A stretch of 64,000 nucleotides of DNA, from the NCBI GenBank assembly GCA_036417435.1, contig CM070902.1, positions 133,661,886 to 133,725,885 on the forward strand, in the 5' to 3' direction. Within the stretch, counting starts at the first letter, position 1; every line of letters begins with the position of its first letter. Below the pieces are notes generated by a model. It ran no database searches. It was not told where the DNA came from and saw only the letters and a list, made by a program, of their open reading frames with translations. A program made the translations under genes and the position numbers. Below, piece after piece: positions 33,660-46,338 of this stretch. The stretch comes from Inia geoffrensis (taxonomy: Eukaryota; Chordata; Mammalia; Artiodactyla; Iniidae).

Positions 33660-36050
33660 CTCCTTATTCCTTATGGCAGCATTACAAATGAACATCTGCC
33701 GCGATGGCTGGGCAGGTCTATCCTGCCACGTTTTGTAATAATTCCAAGTCACACATGGAGGATCATTCCAATAGCTGTTGGCCAGTCAGGTGATTCATCC
33801 TAATCTCATCAATTTATTCACAAGTGGCATTAAAAAAGTAATTATCATGGGCATGAAACATACAATAAACTGTGGTAAGTAAGGCTTTCCACTTCTGTTC
33901 TTACTCACCAGTGAATATTCAAGTGAAATGAGACAAGCAAACACTGTCAAGTGGAGCAACTGGTATGCCGTCAGAAATCACATTGTGTTTCAGGAGAGAG
34001 GTTGGATGGCAAGGCATAATTTCTCCAAGTTCAGTGGGGATTTCCAAAAGCTAGGATGCAATGTTCTGCAGAGACAAAGGCTAACTCTGGAAAAAAGAAA
34101 GGCAGCTAAGCCAAAGCCACACCTCACAGCATTAGGAAAACTCTTCTGTTGAAGACATTAAAACAAAAGGCCAGTTAAGGAAATGTCAGGAGGTCTAAGG
34201 ATAATTTCAAAAGAGCTTTGGAATTAGTCTCACTTTTTCTTCTTTCTATTTCTATTAGAATTTGTGTCTAAAGCCAATAATTAAACACCTGTAAAAATAA
34301 TGATATTAAGCACCTGATTTGCCTCATGAAACATTTGGAAACTCACTTCTGAACACAAAATAATTCAAGGGAGCTGTCACTTTCTTTTTGAGATGCCTGA
34401 CCCCAGGTCTTGTAGTGAGGTCTGGGAATTCAGCAAAAAAATGCAGTAAAGAGCTTGCCTGGAAGGCTGAAGACAGAGTCTGAGGTCAGCCTCTGACTGC
34501 AGTGGCCCAGGGCCCCAGTGTGTGCCTTAACCACATGGACACATGTTTTGTTGGCAAAACCAGACAAGGAAAATATAGTTCCATGAAACTGAAGCTCCAA
34601 AACAGCAGATGCCACACCCCTTCTCACAGAAAGCAGGAAGTGTATTTGTGGGACAAAGAGGGACACTAGCTATGCATTGTTTATTTTTGGATTTAGCAAA
34701 TTATTTTCCATGACAAAATGCTCCAGGCATGTTTGCTGTATTAAAAACAAGTTGAATACAAATGTAAAATGAAATCTAACTATTTTGCAGAAAGTATAAA
34801 CTGCCTGAGGCAAACCCCCCTAAAAGCAGCTCTGAAGGTAGAACCTTGCTGGAGGTCATCAGAGGTCAGCATGAGGACCTGCTGCCACCAATTCTTGTTT
34901 TATGCCCGAGAACAAGCCAATGTCTACACCAAGCTTGGTGAGCCTGTCAGGAGGCAACCCAGTACCATCTATATTGTGTTCATACAGAGCCAAGCAGAGA
35001 AATGGACATTTAGGAGTGGGTTAGGTCTCTGGAAAGCTACATGTTCCCAGCTAAATGATGCTGAGGGGTGGTTGAGCTGAGGAGAAATGGAGGAAGGAGA
35101 GAACTAACATTTTTTGAGCACCTAGTAAGTGACAGAGGCATGCTAGGTACTTTACACATATGTGGCTGTGTCTGGTGAAGCAGAAGTTTTTTTTTAACCT
35201 TATTTAGTAAGAAGGTATCAGATTATTTCTATCTGGATAATGTCAAAAAGTCCCTTAGCTAAAAAAAAAAAAAAAAAAGTCCCTTGGCAGTCCTTCTTTG
35301 TTCCCAAAATAATCACTTGAATGACCCTTCTTAATTATACAAATTTAGGTTTAGTAAGCCATTCCTGATAGATGACGAAGTGACAGGAACTTTGGTGATT
35401 TGCTTGGTACTCAGCTCTAATAGATTGGAGGAGGGGGCTAAATTTGCAAAGTGGTCTTAAGGAGTCTCCAAAGGGGAAGGTGTCCTTGGCCACTTGCCTT
35501 TTGAAATTCAGTGTTAGCAGAATTTCTCAAATGAATTAGGATGATTACAACTGAGGTCCACTGGTAGAAAATAAAATCTAATTACACATCCAGAAAGAAA
35601 GGGATGTCTGGACAGGTGACAAGTTCCTCTGGATCCAGTTGTCTTGGCACAGATGTCACAGGGTGATACAGGACACACAACTGAGTATGTGGATGTAACC
35701 AGAAAAGAAGTAACCTTGAGAGGCCAAGCCTGGGCACCACCAAGTTGTGTGCAAGGATCTGGACCAGAAGGGGCATGGCAGCAGTGGGTGAGGACCCACT
35801 GGCCTCAGTAGTACCAATTTATTCAACAGGTCCCAACAAAACAAGAGCAGCTGAGACCAGGGCCTACCAGTGGACTGGTTGGGCTTTTCTGAGTTTCTCT
35901 CCATTTGGGGTTGAGAAGGAGCCTCCTTCGGAAGAGTAAGCACCTAGAGTTCTTAGTAAATTTGTAAAGGAGATTTTAAATAGGGGATCCCAAACATATT
36001 GACATGTAGAGATTCTAGTGATTAATTAGAAAATTTTAAAAGCCAAACTT
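33660..36050 (-). promoter_or_regulatory. SLC10A6 5' UTR and upstream region, promoter not resolved
   Basis: The 5' UTR must begin just above 33659. I see no CpG island, no convincing TATA box and no CHR SINE between 33660 and about 36050, one of the longest SINE-free stretches in the window, which may reflect constraint near the promoter. A MIR-like scrap lies at 35090-35170 and an orphan poly(A) insertion at 35257-35273. Otherwise nothing is recognised. Confidence 0.3.
35257..35273. mobile_element. Orphan poly(A) insertion with target duplication
   Basis: AGCT and A13 lie between two copies of AAAAAGTCCCTT (35245-35256 and 35274-35285). It looks like a retroposition event that kept almost only the tail. 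Confidence 0.6.
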
Positions 36051-36059
36051 ACACCCTGT

Positions 36060-36245
36060 GCTAGCGCGGTGGATCATGAGATCCCACCGAATCTTCACAT
36101 CCAAACTAAGAGGTATGTACTATCATTCCCCACTTCACAGATAAGGAAACAAAGGACTAGTGAGGCCTTTGTGATTTGTCCAAGGTTATTAAGCAAGTAA
36201 GTTGTAACCCTGGGATATTAAATCCCAGTCTAATTCTCAGCTTGT
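36060..36245 (-). mobile_element. MIR
   Basis: TACTATCATTCCCCACTTCACAG, AAGGAAACAAAGGACTAG and GTCCAAGGTTATTAAGCAAG match the reverse MIR core. Confidence 0.7.
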
Positions 36246-36866
36246 CCTCATTTCCCTGGAGCACAGCAAAGTGGAAACAATGAAAGTAGTTGGCAGCATG
36301 ATCATGCTGAAAAGACTGGCAACACTTAGACATAGCTCAGGGATAAAAACACCACTATTTGCATTAAGATGGAGAAAGAAACCAATTAATCCCTAATCTC
36401 TAAATTTATCTCATATGCTCACAAGCTTAAAATGCACCTGAATATGTTCAACATATATGCACCTTAATTTTGAGATCCAATTCTACAAACCACAGGAAAT
36501 GCTTCATGTATTTCTATTTTCCACAGATAGAATTAGAGGTTAAAGATATTCTTCAGGAAAAGCCTGGTTTCTTCAGGTTGAGAATGTAAAGGCAGAAGGG
36601 AAAGTGCCAAAAAGAAAGGTGATTAAATATGGCTAAGGAACTCTTTGCCAAACTCTGAGAATTAGCACAACAGGAAACTTCTAGAAGCTTGAAAAATGTA
36701 AAAAATCCACCTCCTATACAGTGGTGGGAATGTAAACTGGTACAGCCACTATAGAGAACAGTACAGAGTTTCCTTAAAAAATTAAAAATAGAGCTACCAT
36801 ATGACGCAGCAATCCCACTCCTGGGCATATATCCAGAGAAAACCATAATTCAAAAGGATGCATGCA

Positions 36867-37234
36867 GGCTTCCCTGGTGGCACAGTGGTTGGGAGTCTGC
36901 CTGCCAGTGCAGGGGACAAGGGTTCGACCCTGCTCTGGGAGGATCCCACATGCTGCGGAGCGACTGAGCCCATGCGCCACAACTACTGAGCCTGCGCTCT
37001 AGAGCCCGTGAGCCACAACTACTGAGCCCACATGCCACAACTACTGAAGCCCACGTGCCTAGAGCCCGTGCTCCGCAACAAGAGAAGCCACCGCAATGAG
37101 AAGCCTGTGCACCGCAACAAAGGGTAGCCCCCACTTGCCACAACTAGAAAAAGCCTGCGCGCAGCAACAAAAGACCAAACTCAGCCAAAAATAAATAAAT
37201 AAATAGATAAATAAATAAAATTTTTTAAAAAATG
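36867..37234 (+). mobile_element. CHR SINE, form B, in L1
   Basis: Duplication AGGATGCATGCA at 36855-36866 and 37235-37246. Tail is (AAATA)n with TAGATAAATAAATAAAATTT. Confidence 0.94.
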
Positions 37235-37730
37235 AGGATGCATGCACCCCGATGTTTATTGCAGCACTATTTACAATAGCCAGGACATGGAAGCAACCTA
37301 AATGTCCATCAACATAGGAATGGATAAAGAAGATGTGGTACAGATATACAATGGAATATTACTCAGCCTTAAAAAGGAACGAAATAGTGCCATTTGCAGA
37401 GACATGGATGGACCTAGAGATTGTCATACAGAGTGATATAAGTCAGAAAGAGAAAAACAAATATCATATAATATTGCTTATATGTGGAATCTAGAAAAAT
37501 GGTAAAGATGAAATTATTTGCAAAGCAGAAGTAGAGTCACAGATGTAGAGAACAAATGAATGGTTACCAAGGGGGTAAGGGGGTGGGATGAATTGGGAGA
37601 CTGGGACTGACATATATACACTGCTAGGTATAAACTAGATAACTAATGAGAACCTATAGTACAGCACAGGGAACTCTACTCAGTGCTCTGTGGTGACCTA
37701 AATGGGAAGGAAATATAAAAAAAAGAGTGG

Positions 37731-38141
37731 GGGCTTTCCCTGGTGGTGCAGTGGTTAAGAATCCTCCTGCCAACGCAGGTGACACAGGTTCGAGCCCTGG
37801 TCTGGGAAGCAACTAAGCCCGTGTGCCACAACTACCGAGCCTGTGCTCTAGAGCCCAAGAGCCACAACTACCGAAGCCCATGCAGCACAACTACTGAAGC
37901 CTGTGCGCCTAGAGCCCATGCTCCCCAACAAGAGAAGCCACCACAAGGAGAAGCCTGCACACCACAACAAAGAGTAGCCCCCGCTCACCACAACTAGAGA
38001 AAGCCCACGTGCAGCAACAAAGACCCAGCGCAGCCAAAACTAAATAAATTTTTAAAAAAAGATCCTTTCCCAGAATTGAGGAAATGGCAGCCACATTAAA
38101 AGATAATAATAAAAAAATTAATTAATTAAAAACAAATTTTA
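37731..38141 (+). mobile_element. CHR SINE, form B, followed by about 85 nt of non-SINE sequence inside its target duplication
   Basis: The SINE ends with AACTAAATAAATTTTTAAAA near 38058. GATCCTTTCCCAGAATTGAG and further sequence then follow to 38141. Duplication AAAAGAGTGG is at about 37721-37730 and 38142-38151, outside the extra sequence. Confidence 0.75.
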
Positions 38142-38244
38142 AAAGAGTGGATATATGTATATGTATGACTGATTCACTTTGCTGCACAGCAAGAAACTAA
38201 CACAACATTGTAAAGCAACTATACTCCAATAAAGATTAATTTAA

Positions 38245-38431
38245 GGGCTTCCCTGGTGGCGCAGTGGTTGAGAGTCTGCCTGCCGATGCAGGGGACACGG
38301 GTTCGTGCCCCAGTCCGGGAGGATCCCACGTGCCGCGGAGCGGCTGGGCCCGTGAGCCACACGTCCGGCTCCGCAACGGGAGAGGTCACAGCAGTGGGAG
38401 GCCCGCGTATCGCACAAAAAAAAAAAAAAAA
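38245..38431 (+). mobile_element. CHR SINE, form A, with internal deletion, in L1 tail
   Basis: It goes from GTGAGCCACACGTCCGG to CTCCGCAACGGG, lacking the usual CATGGCCGCTGAGCCTGCG and part of what follows. Duplication AAAGATTAATTTAA at 38231-38244 and 38432-38445. Confidence 0.93.
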
Positions 38432-38445
38432 AAAGATTAATTTAA

Positions 38446-39065
38446 AAAAAAAACTAAAAATAGAGTTACCATATGATCCAGCAATCCCACTCCTAGGCAT
38501 ATATCTGGACAAAACCATAATTTGAAAAGATACAGGCACTGCTGTGTTCATAATAGTACTATTTACAATAGCCAAGACATGGAAACAACCTAAATGTCCA
38601 TTGGCAAATGAATGGATAAAGAAGATGTGGTATATATATACAATGGAATATTACTCAGCCATAAAAAAACAATAAAATAATGCAGCAACATGGATGGCCC
38701 TAGAGATTATCCTACTAATTAAAGTCAGTCAGAAAGAGTAAGACAAACACCATATGATATCACTTATATGTGAAATCTAAAATATGACACAAATGAACTT
38801 ATCTATGAAACAGACCCACAGACATAGAGAACAGACTTGTGGTTGCAAGGGGCAGGGGGAATGGGGGAGGGATGGATTGGGAGTTGGGATTAGTCTTACT
38901 ATATAGTACAGGCAACTATATTCAATATCCTATAATTATACCATAATGGAAAAGAATATGGAAAAGAATATATATATATATATATATATAACTGAATCAC
39001 TTTTCTGTACATCAGAGACCAACACAACATTGTAAATCAACTATATTTTAATAAAATCAATTTGG
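38446..39065 (+). mobile_element. Second 5'-truncated L1 3' end
   Basis: It restarts in late ORF2 (CTAAAAATAGAGTTACCATA) and runs to TTTTAATAAAATCAATTTG. A (TA)n run is at 38963-38990. It lies directly after the L1 that ends at 38230. Confidence 0.88.
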
Positions 39066-39205
39066 GGGACTTCCCTGGTGGTCCAGTTAAGACTCCATGC
39101 TTCCACTGCAGGGGGCATGGGTTCCATCCCTCGTTGGAGAATTAAGATCTCACATGCTGTGTGCAGTGCAGCCCAAAAAATGAAATGAAATGAAAATAAA
39201 ATAAA
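39066..39205 (+). mobile_element. CHR-type SINE, form C
   Basis: GGGACTTCCCTGGTGGTCCA start, GTTCCATCCCTCG B box, tail GAAATGAAATGAAAATAAAA. No clear duplication. Confidence 0.9.
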
Positions 39206-39216
39206 AATCCTATAGG

Positions 39217-39319
39217 GAGTTCCCTGGTGGCCTAGTGGTTAGGATTCCAGGCCGGGGTTCAATCCCTGGTCAGGGAACTGCGATCCCACAAGCCATGGTG
39301 CAATGTGGCCAAAAAAAAG
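39217..39319 (+). mobile_element. CHR-type SINE, form C
   Basis: GAGTTCCCTGGTGGCCTAGT start, GTGGCCAAAAAAAAG end. Duplication AATCCTATAGG at 39206-39216 and 39320-39330. Confidence 0.93.
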
Positions 39320-39483
39320 AATCCTATAGGTTCCAAAAGAGTTTAGGGAAACTCATGAGAGATAGATCCAAAACAAAAGAAAATGAAAAGAAAATTATTT
39401 ATTTAATCCAAAATTAAAATAAATTGGTGGTACGGAAATAGACAGTTACATGACACAAGATAAAAAGCCTAATTATATATTTT

Positions 39484-39693
39484 TTTTCTTTTTTTTTTTT
39501 TTGCTGTACGTGGGCCTCTCACTGTTGTGGTCTCTCCTGTTGTGGAGCACAGGCTCTGGACGCGCAGGCTCAGCGGCCATGGCTCACGGGCCCAGCCGCT
39601 CCGCAGCATGTGGGATCTTCCCGGACCGGGGCACGAACCTGTGTCCCCTGCATCGGCAGGTGGACTCTCAACCACTGCGCCACCACGGAAGCC
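39484..39693 (-). mobile_element. CHR SINE, form A
   Basis: Duplication CCTAATTATATATTTT at 39468-39483 against CCTAATTCTATATTTT at 39694-39709. Confidence 0.94.
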
Positions 39694-39726
39694 CCTAATT
39701 CTATATTTTGAAAAAAATCAAACCTT

Positions 39727-39836
39727 GGGAAGTCCCTCGTGGTCCAGTGGTTAAGACTCTGCCCAAGGCCCGGATTCAATCCCTGGTTGGAGAACTAAGA
39801 TCCCACAAGGTACCGGGTACAACCAAAAAACAAAAA
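39727..39836 (+). mobile_element. CHR-type SINE, form C, short
   Basis: GGAAGTCCCTCGTGGTCCAG start, AACCAAAAAACAAAAA tail. Duplication CAAACCTT at 39719-39726 and 39837-39844. It ends about 12 nt before the UBE2D3 retrocopy's duplication. Confidence 0.9.
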
Positions 39837-39856
39837 CAAACCTTTTGATAGTACTG

Positions 39857-39874
39857 AAAAATACTATCACCTCA
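39857..39874. repeat. Target-site duplication, left copy, of the UBE2D3 retrocopy
   Basis: The 18-mer AAAAATACTATCACCTCA is identical to 41373-41390. It begins with AAAAA, as expected for L1 endonuclease nicking at TT/AAAA. Confidence 0.9.
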
Positions 39875-41372
<1,498 letters not shown>

Positions 41373-41390
41373 AAAAATACTATCACCTCA
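41373..41390. repeat. Target-site duplication, right copy, of the UBE2D3 retrocopy
   Basis: Identical to 39857-39874 and directly follows the poly(A) run at 41366-41377, with which it overlaps in its leading A residues. Confidence 0.9.
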
Positions 41391-41990
41391 CAGAAAAAAA
41401 GAACCCAATACTTGAACAGAAAATTCACAAAACAGTTAACAAGGCTCGTAATCAACATCACTAATAATTTTTTAGATAAAGATAATGTGTTTCCTATAAA
41501 TAAGAACAAAACAATTTTAAGGTGAATATTACTTGTTAGTAAATAAGAGTCGAGTGAAAGAGACATTCTCATATGCTGCAGGTAGGAGTGAAAATTCACA
41601 CAACCTTTCTGGAAAAAGTCTGGCACTGATAACCTTGTCACTATAAGTCTAAGAAGCTGTCATCATAAATAAGCTGCAATACTTGCAAAATTTTTATTAT
41701 TATTATAAATGTTCCTGTTTATAATAGCACTGTTATTTATAAACACATTATTATTTATAACAGCATTATTATTTATAAAAGCAGAAAACTGGGAACAACT
41801 TAAATGCCCAAAGTGAGTCTAATTTTAAGTAAATTATGGTACCATGAGATATGGGAGTTCTTTAAAATGTAAACATTTTAACAGTGAGAAATGCTTATGT
41901 TAGAAGTGTGTAAGCAAGAGAAATCAAGATCAAATGGCAAAGATAGACTGCTCCCAGCCATGTTAAAATAGCCCAGAAAGAGACCAAATC
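41391..41990 (+). mobile_element. Old L1-like sequence
   Basis: TCATATGCTGCAGGTAGGAG, ACTGGGAACAACTTAAATGCC and TAAATTATGGTACCATGAG follow late L1 ORF2 order. Strongly diverged. Confidence 0.5.
41733..41786. repeat. 18-bp tandem repeat, three units
   Basis: Units at 41733-41750, 41751-41768 and 41769-41786 begin TTATTTATAA and differ at a few positions after it. Confidence 0.85.
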
Positions 41991-42714
41991 GAAAGGCTCC
42001 AACGTCCTCATAGTGACTACTTCTGTATGTATGACTATGGATGATTTTTTTTTTCCTTCTTTATATGTTTCGTACTATCTTTGAAATGGCTATCAATTAC
42101 TATTTTTGTAATCAAGAAAAGGGGAACTGAAAAAAAAAGGAGTAAAGATAGAGTAAGTTGTGGTTATTTCAAGCAGCTCCCTAAAAGTTGTTAACCTGAT
42201 GACTCCAGGAGGAGCCAGACTGAGATGATTCAACCATTGTCTCTGTTCATAGGTTTCTATAAGAAAGGCTGACAAATACCAAAGCTTCCAGGTAAGAGAT
42301 ACCTGCAAAAATGGAATGCATGGGCATGGGAAGGACTAGAGATGGGCTGAGTAGGACCTAGAGAAGGGTGGTAATGGACTCACAAAGGGGTTATCCTGAA
42401 ACAGCATGTGCTCCACCTTCAGGATAAAATAGCCAGAAGGGAAAATGAAGAAAGCTCATCAACACAACCAACTGGAAAGACCTGTTTACCCTGCACTGGT
42501 GCCTTGAGATTTATAATAGTACTTGCAGCCCTTTTCCCATGACCTTTTCTGGCCTCAGCTCATCAGTTAAGATTATAGCCATAAACTCTCATAGCCTGTC
42601 TAAATCCTAGAATTATAAGAAGAACATCCACAAATTGTAACAAGTGTGATCATGGGGTGTGTCAGCCATGAAAGCAAACATCTGATTCTGATTTTCTGTG
42701 ATAATAACAGTAAC

Positions 42715-42777
42715 AACAACTACCATTTACTGAGTTCTTCCTAAAAGTGCCAGGCCTTGTGATAGTTCCCTTATATA
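42715..42777 (-). mobile_element. MIR, left half (split by an LTR)
   Basis: CTACCATTTACTGAGTTCTTCC and GTGCCAGGCCTTGTGATAG are the start of the reverse MIR core. It continues at 43649. Confidence 0.8.
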
Positions 42778-43648
42778 TGAAGGGTAACTGAATCTGCCAC
42801 CCCAAAATATGCCACTTTGGCATAAGGATTATTTTGAGCGGAAGGCAATTAAGAAGCAGATACAAGAAGAGTTCCTTACCCTCCCCCTATTTGCCTAAAA
42901 GCAGGACATAAATATGTAAAAGTGTCTCCTCTCCCCTCTCTACCAGGAATGACAGCAGTTAATCACGGGAGACAATTCTAGACCCTTACCAGCCCAGAGG
43001 AACCTACCTAACAAAACTTTGCTACCACTGGTTTCTCCATATATTTGCCTTCTCACCCCTAGAAACTCAAAGTCCTTTTCCTTTGTCTTGTCACGTCTTT
43101 AAAAATGTGTTGTTCTGGACTCCCCTGGTGGCACAGTGGTTAAGAATCCACCTGCCAAATGCAGGGGACACGGGTTTGAGCCCTGGTCTGGGAAGATCCC
43201 ACATGCCACGGAGCAACTAAGCCCGTGTGCCACAACTGCTGAGACGGCGCTCTAGACCTTGCGAGCCACAACTACTGAAGCCCATGCGCCTAGAGCCCAT
43301 GCTCTGCAACAAGAGAAGCCACCGCGATGAGAAGCCCACACACCACAACAAAGAGTAGCCCCCCCTCACTGCAACTAGAGAAAGCCCACACGCAGCAATG
43401 AAGACCCAATGCAGCCAAAAATTAATTAATTATTTTTAAAAATGTATTGTTCTTTTAAGATGGTATATAAGGTGAAGTTCTAACCACCTCTTTGAGTCAC
43501 TCATTTCTGAGAGCTCCCATGTATATGTGTAATGCATATGTTAATAAATCTGTTTTTCTCTTATTAATCTGTCTGTAGTCTAACTTACAAGGTCCCAGCT
43601 GGAGAACCCAAGACGGAGAGAGAAAAAGATTTTTTTCTCCCCTACACA
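42778..43648 (+). mobile_element. Solo LTR of an endogenous retrovirus, with a SINE inside
   Basis: It starts near TGAAGGGTAACTGAATCTGC and ends near CTCCCCTACACA, giving TG...CA ends. GATGGTATATAAGG (43459) fits a TATA box and AATAAATC (43543) a poly(A) signal. No gag, pol or env sequence is seen. The class is not certain; the ends are approximate. Confidence 0.7.
43117..43437 (+). mobile_element. CHR SINE, form B, in the LTR
   Basis: GGACTCCCCTGGTGGCACAG start, AATTAATTAATTATTTTTAA tail. Duplication AAAAATGTGTTGTTCT at 43101-43116 against AAAAATGTATTGTTCT at 43438-43453. Confidence 0.94.
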
Positions 43649-43805
43649 TATTTAATCCGTCCAACAACCCTGTCATGCAGGTACCATTATTACCCTCATT
43701 TACCTGCGAATGTTGAGAGGCTTATAGAGGTTAAACAACCTGTCATGGGCTAAGCTAGTAAATGACAAGGCAAGATGATGGAAATCAACTCCAGGGCTCA
43801 TACTG
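43649..43805 (-). mobile_element. MIR, right half
   Basis: CCGTCCAACAACCCTGTCATG, ACCATTATTACCCTCATTTACC and GGCTTATAGAGGTTAAACAACC continue the MIR begun at 42715. Confidence 0.8.
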
Positions 43806-46050
43806 TATATGAAAATTTAATAAGAGTTCATAAGTTTCCCTTGTATAAAATATTATTCTTGCTACTCAAATTAAATATCACATCCTGGTCGCTATTATTC
43901 ACCTTCCTAAACCCTTAACTCATGTGCTTTATCAGGTGCTGAATACAGGTGCACAGTAAACATATGTTAACTGACATTATGAAAGAATAATATCCATGCT
44001 AAAAAGGTAATATCCTGATTTACATGTCTGAACAACTCTTTTATTTTGAAGTAATTACCTGATTCAAACATTCATGATCTTAAATACAAAGAATATTTCA
44101 CTGCACTCACTGTGGGTTATAAGCTACTTTATAGTGGCCTCTCTAAAAAAATACATAAGCAAAATAGATCCTTGACCTCAACAATCAACTACTAAAATGG
44201 GTGGAACCAGGCAAGTCAGACATTTTACAGTCATGATGAAAGTGGCCATTTATCCCTTCTTTATATACTTTCAACAGAGGTTAAACCCCAAAGCTATGGC
44301 TATTTTTTCTCTACTCTCAATTCCTAGGCCAGGAGGTCACGTACCTAGTACAATAGCCGAAATTAATCAAAATAAAGAGTGCTGCCGAGCTCAGGTATTT
44401 CATAGGAAAATCAGGGATCAATCTCAAGCATCTGGTACAAATTTCTGGGTTTTTGATCTGACCATTTCTAGCTACTATTCCTGGGACATTTAAGTGCTCA
44501 ACAAATATCAGCTATTGTGTTGTTATTATTAGCTATTATTATTAATAACATCTGTTACATATAACCCAAAAAAATAACTATGTCAGTATCAAAAAAATAA
44601 ATAAATTCTTCTTTGCTCCTGCTTCCAATTTTCTGATTTGCTTTTCAAAGACTTTTGTTAGTAAAATTTAGTAATTTCTTTCAAATGCTACAGTCATGCA
44701 ATTCCATAATGAAAGGAGACCACCACTATGAAACAGTCCTCATCTTCTCTTGAAGGAAATGAAGTCAGCTACTTCCATTATGTATGTAAAGTAATTTTGA
44801 TACTGTTAAACTGCAGTGATCAAGTTCTGACAACTACTCTTGTGGGAACACCCAAGGTCTGATGCAGCAGAGCTCCTGGGAAAGGAGGTGGTACAGGTAA
44901 TGAAGCCCAGGAAATGTTTGGTCATTTGTTAGGTTCAGGTTATTCTTTTCTTAGCTGCTCTACATACGTGGTGAGAGCAAGAAACTAAGTTCCAACAGGA
45001 AATATCCATATGGTGAGCAGTCTCTAAAACAATGAGAGAGGGAGTTTGTTTTTGGCATTTGGAAGAAATTATTTTGACAAAGTTGATTCGATGTAGGAAA
45101 AATGGCACCTAAACTTGCAGTGCATGAAGGAGGTTACACCTACATTCCAATACTGTGGAAGTCTCAAAGTGAAAAACAAATCTTTAGAGTGGAGGTACAT
45201 GCTTTAAAGAGAAGGAGAGGGATTGAAACTAAAAGGAGCACATGAATGGAGGGTAGGAGCCTATTAGAAAATTCCAAAATAGACTGAGATGCCTGGTACA
45301 TTGGCGACATTTTCCTTCTCTAGGGATCAATTAAGACTAATAGATTATGCCCATAATTATAAACAAAGTAAGCCAAGGTCACTAGGTTCTTTTCATAGGT
45401 TGTATCTGTTCTGAGCGACAATGAAAACATCTCTAAGCCTCCCTGTCAACGCCTTTATTGTCTTGTTTCCTACCCCTTTAACTCCCAAATGAAGCAAAAG
45501 AAAATTGTAATTGGATTTCACCTTGGGCTCCATAATGGTGGATTGGTGGCTCAGTGAAGTCTGAATAGATTCAGCAACTCCTCTGCTGTCTGTCCCCAAA
45601 TACCGAGGAAGGAATGGTAGCTTTGTGACCTAAGACCATCTATCTACAAGATGATCTTATATGTAGTTATCTTGTTCTCTCTCCATCATGGTATAACAAT
45701 TGTGTTAGAGTTAATGGCATATTATTTAGCTATTGGTTGCAAGATCCAGACTAAAGACAAGGACTGTGTATCACCCTGAAATCCTGGACTTGGAGCCGAT
45801 GCAGTAGCTGGATATGATTTTGAGGAATAAGTGAGTGGGTTTATATATGGAAAGAGGGTGTGAATGAATGTGAGTAGTCAAAAAGGTACTGGAGACATCT
45901 ATTCATTCTGCCCAGCATTCATTCTCCTCCTGCCATAGTAAAATAGCATGTCATTTCTTTTGGGGAAATACCTCACCTCATGATTCTCAGCCATGCAGTT
46001 TGACCCAAACTTCTGTTTCAGCAATGTATCCCGAGTAGCTTAAACCAATC
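43806..46050. other. No gene recognised
   Basis: AT-rich sequence without CHR SINEs. A 98-aa frame (44197-44493) and a 68-aa frame (minus, 45393-45599) have no recognisable homology, no splice context and no domain. I do not call them genes. Confidence 0.5.
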
Positions 46051-46057
46051 AGCTAAT

Positions 46058-46277
46058 CAGGGTTTCAGCCTTGGAACTATTGACATTTGGGACTCTATGT
46101 TATGGGGGGCTGTCCAGTGTATTGTAGAATATTTAGCAGTATCGCTGGGCTCCACCCACTAGATGCCTTTATGATACCCTACAGTTAAGATAACCAAAAA
46201 TATTTCTAGGCATTGCCAAATGTCCCCTGAGGGGGAGAGGGAGGAGGGAAAAAATCACCCCTCATAGAGAGCCACTG
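46058..46277 (+). mobile_element. MER5A-like DNA transposon (hAT-Charlie)
   Basis: CAGGGTTTCAGCCTTGGAACTATTGACA order, TCCACCCACTAGATGCC, GCATTGCCAAATGTCCCCTG and a CCACTG end are MER5A hallmarks. A duplication AGCTAAT (46051-46057) against AGCTAAA (46278-46284), with 8-bp type flanks, supports the ends. Confidence 0.88.
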
Positions 46278-46338
46278 AGCTAAACTCACCCCTCATTTTA
46301 CTAATCAGGGTTCTTGATTTCAAAAAATTAATAACATT

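Larger units (their letters stand above)
36708..38230 (+). mobile_element. 5'-truncated L1 3' end, carrying two SINEs
   Basis: It begins in late ORF2 (GGTGGGAATGTAAACTGG), passes CCATTTGCAGAGACATGG and ends CCAATAAAGATTAATTTAA. SINEs at 36867-37234 and 37731-38141 split it. Confidence 0.9.

Noticed and set aside
33660..33752. N-terminal extension of SLC10A6 to the ATG at 33752
   Set aside because: The 31 extra residues are not family-like, and the human protein starts at the MRANCSS methionine.
38963..38990. (TA)n as a regulatory element
   Set aside because: A simple microsatellite in an L1 3' end; nothing indicates regulation.
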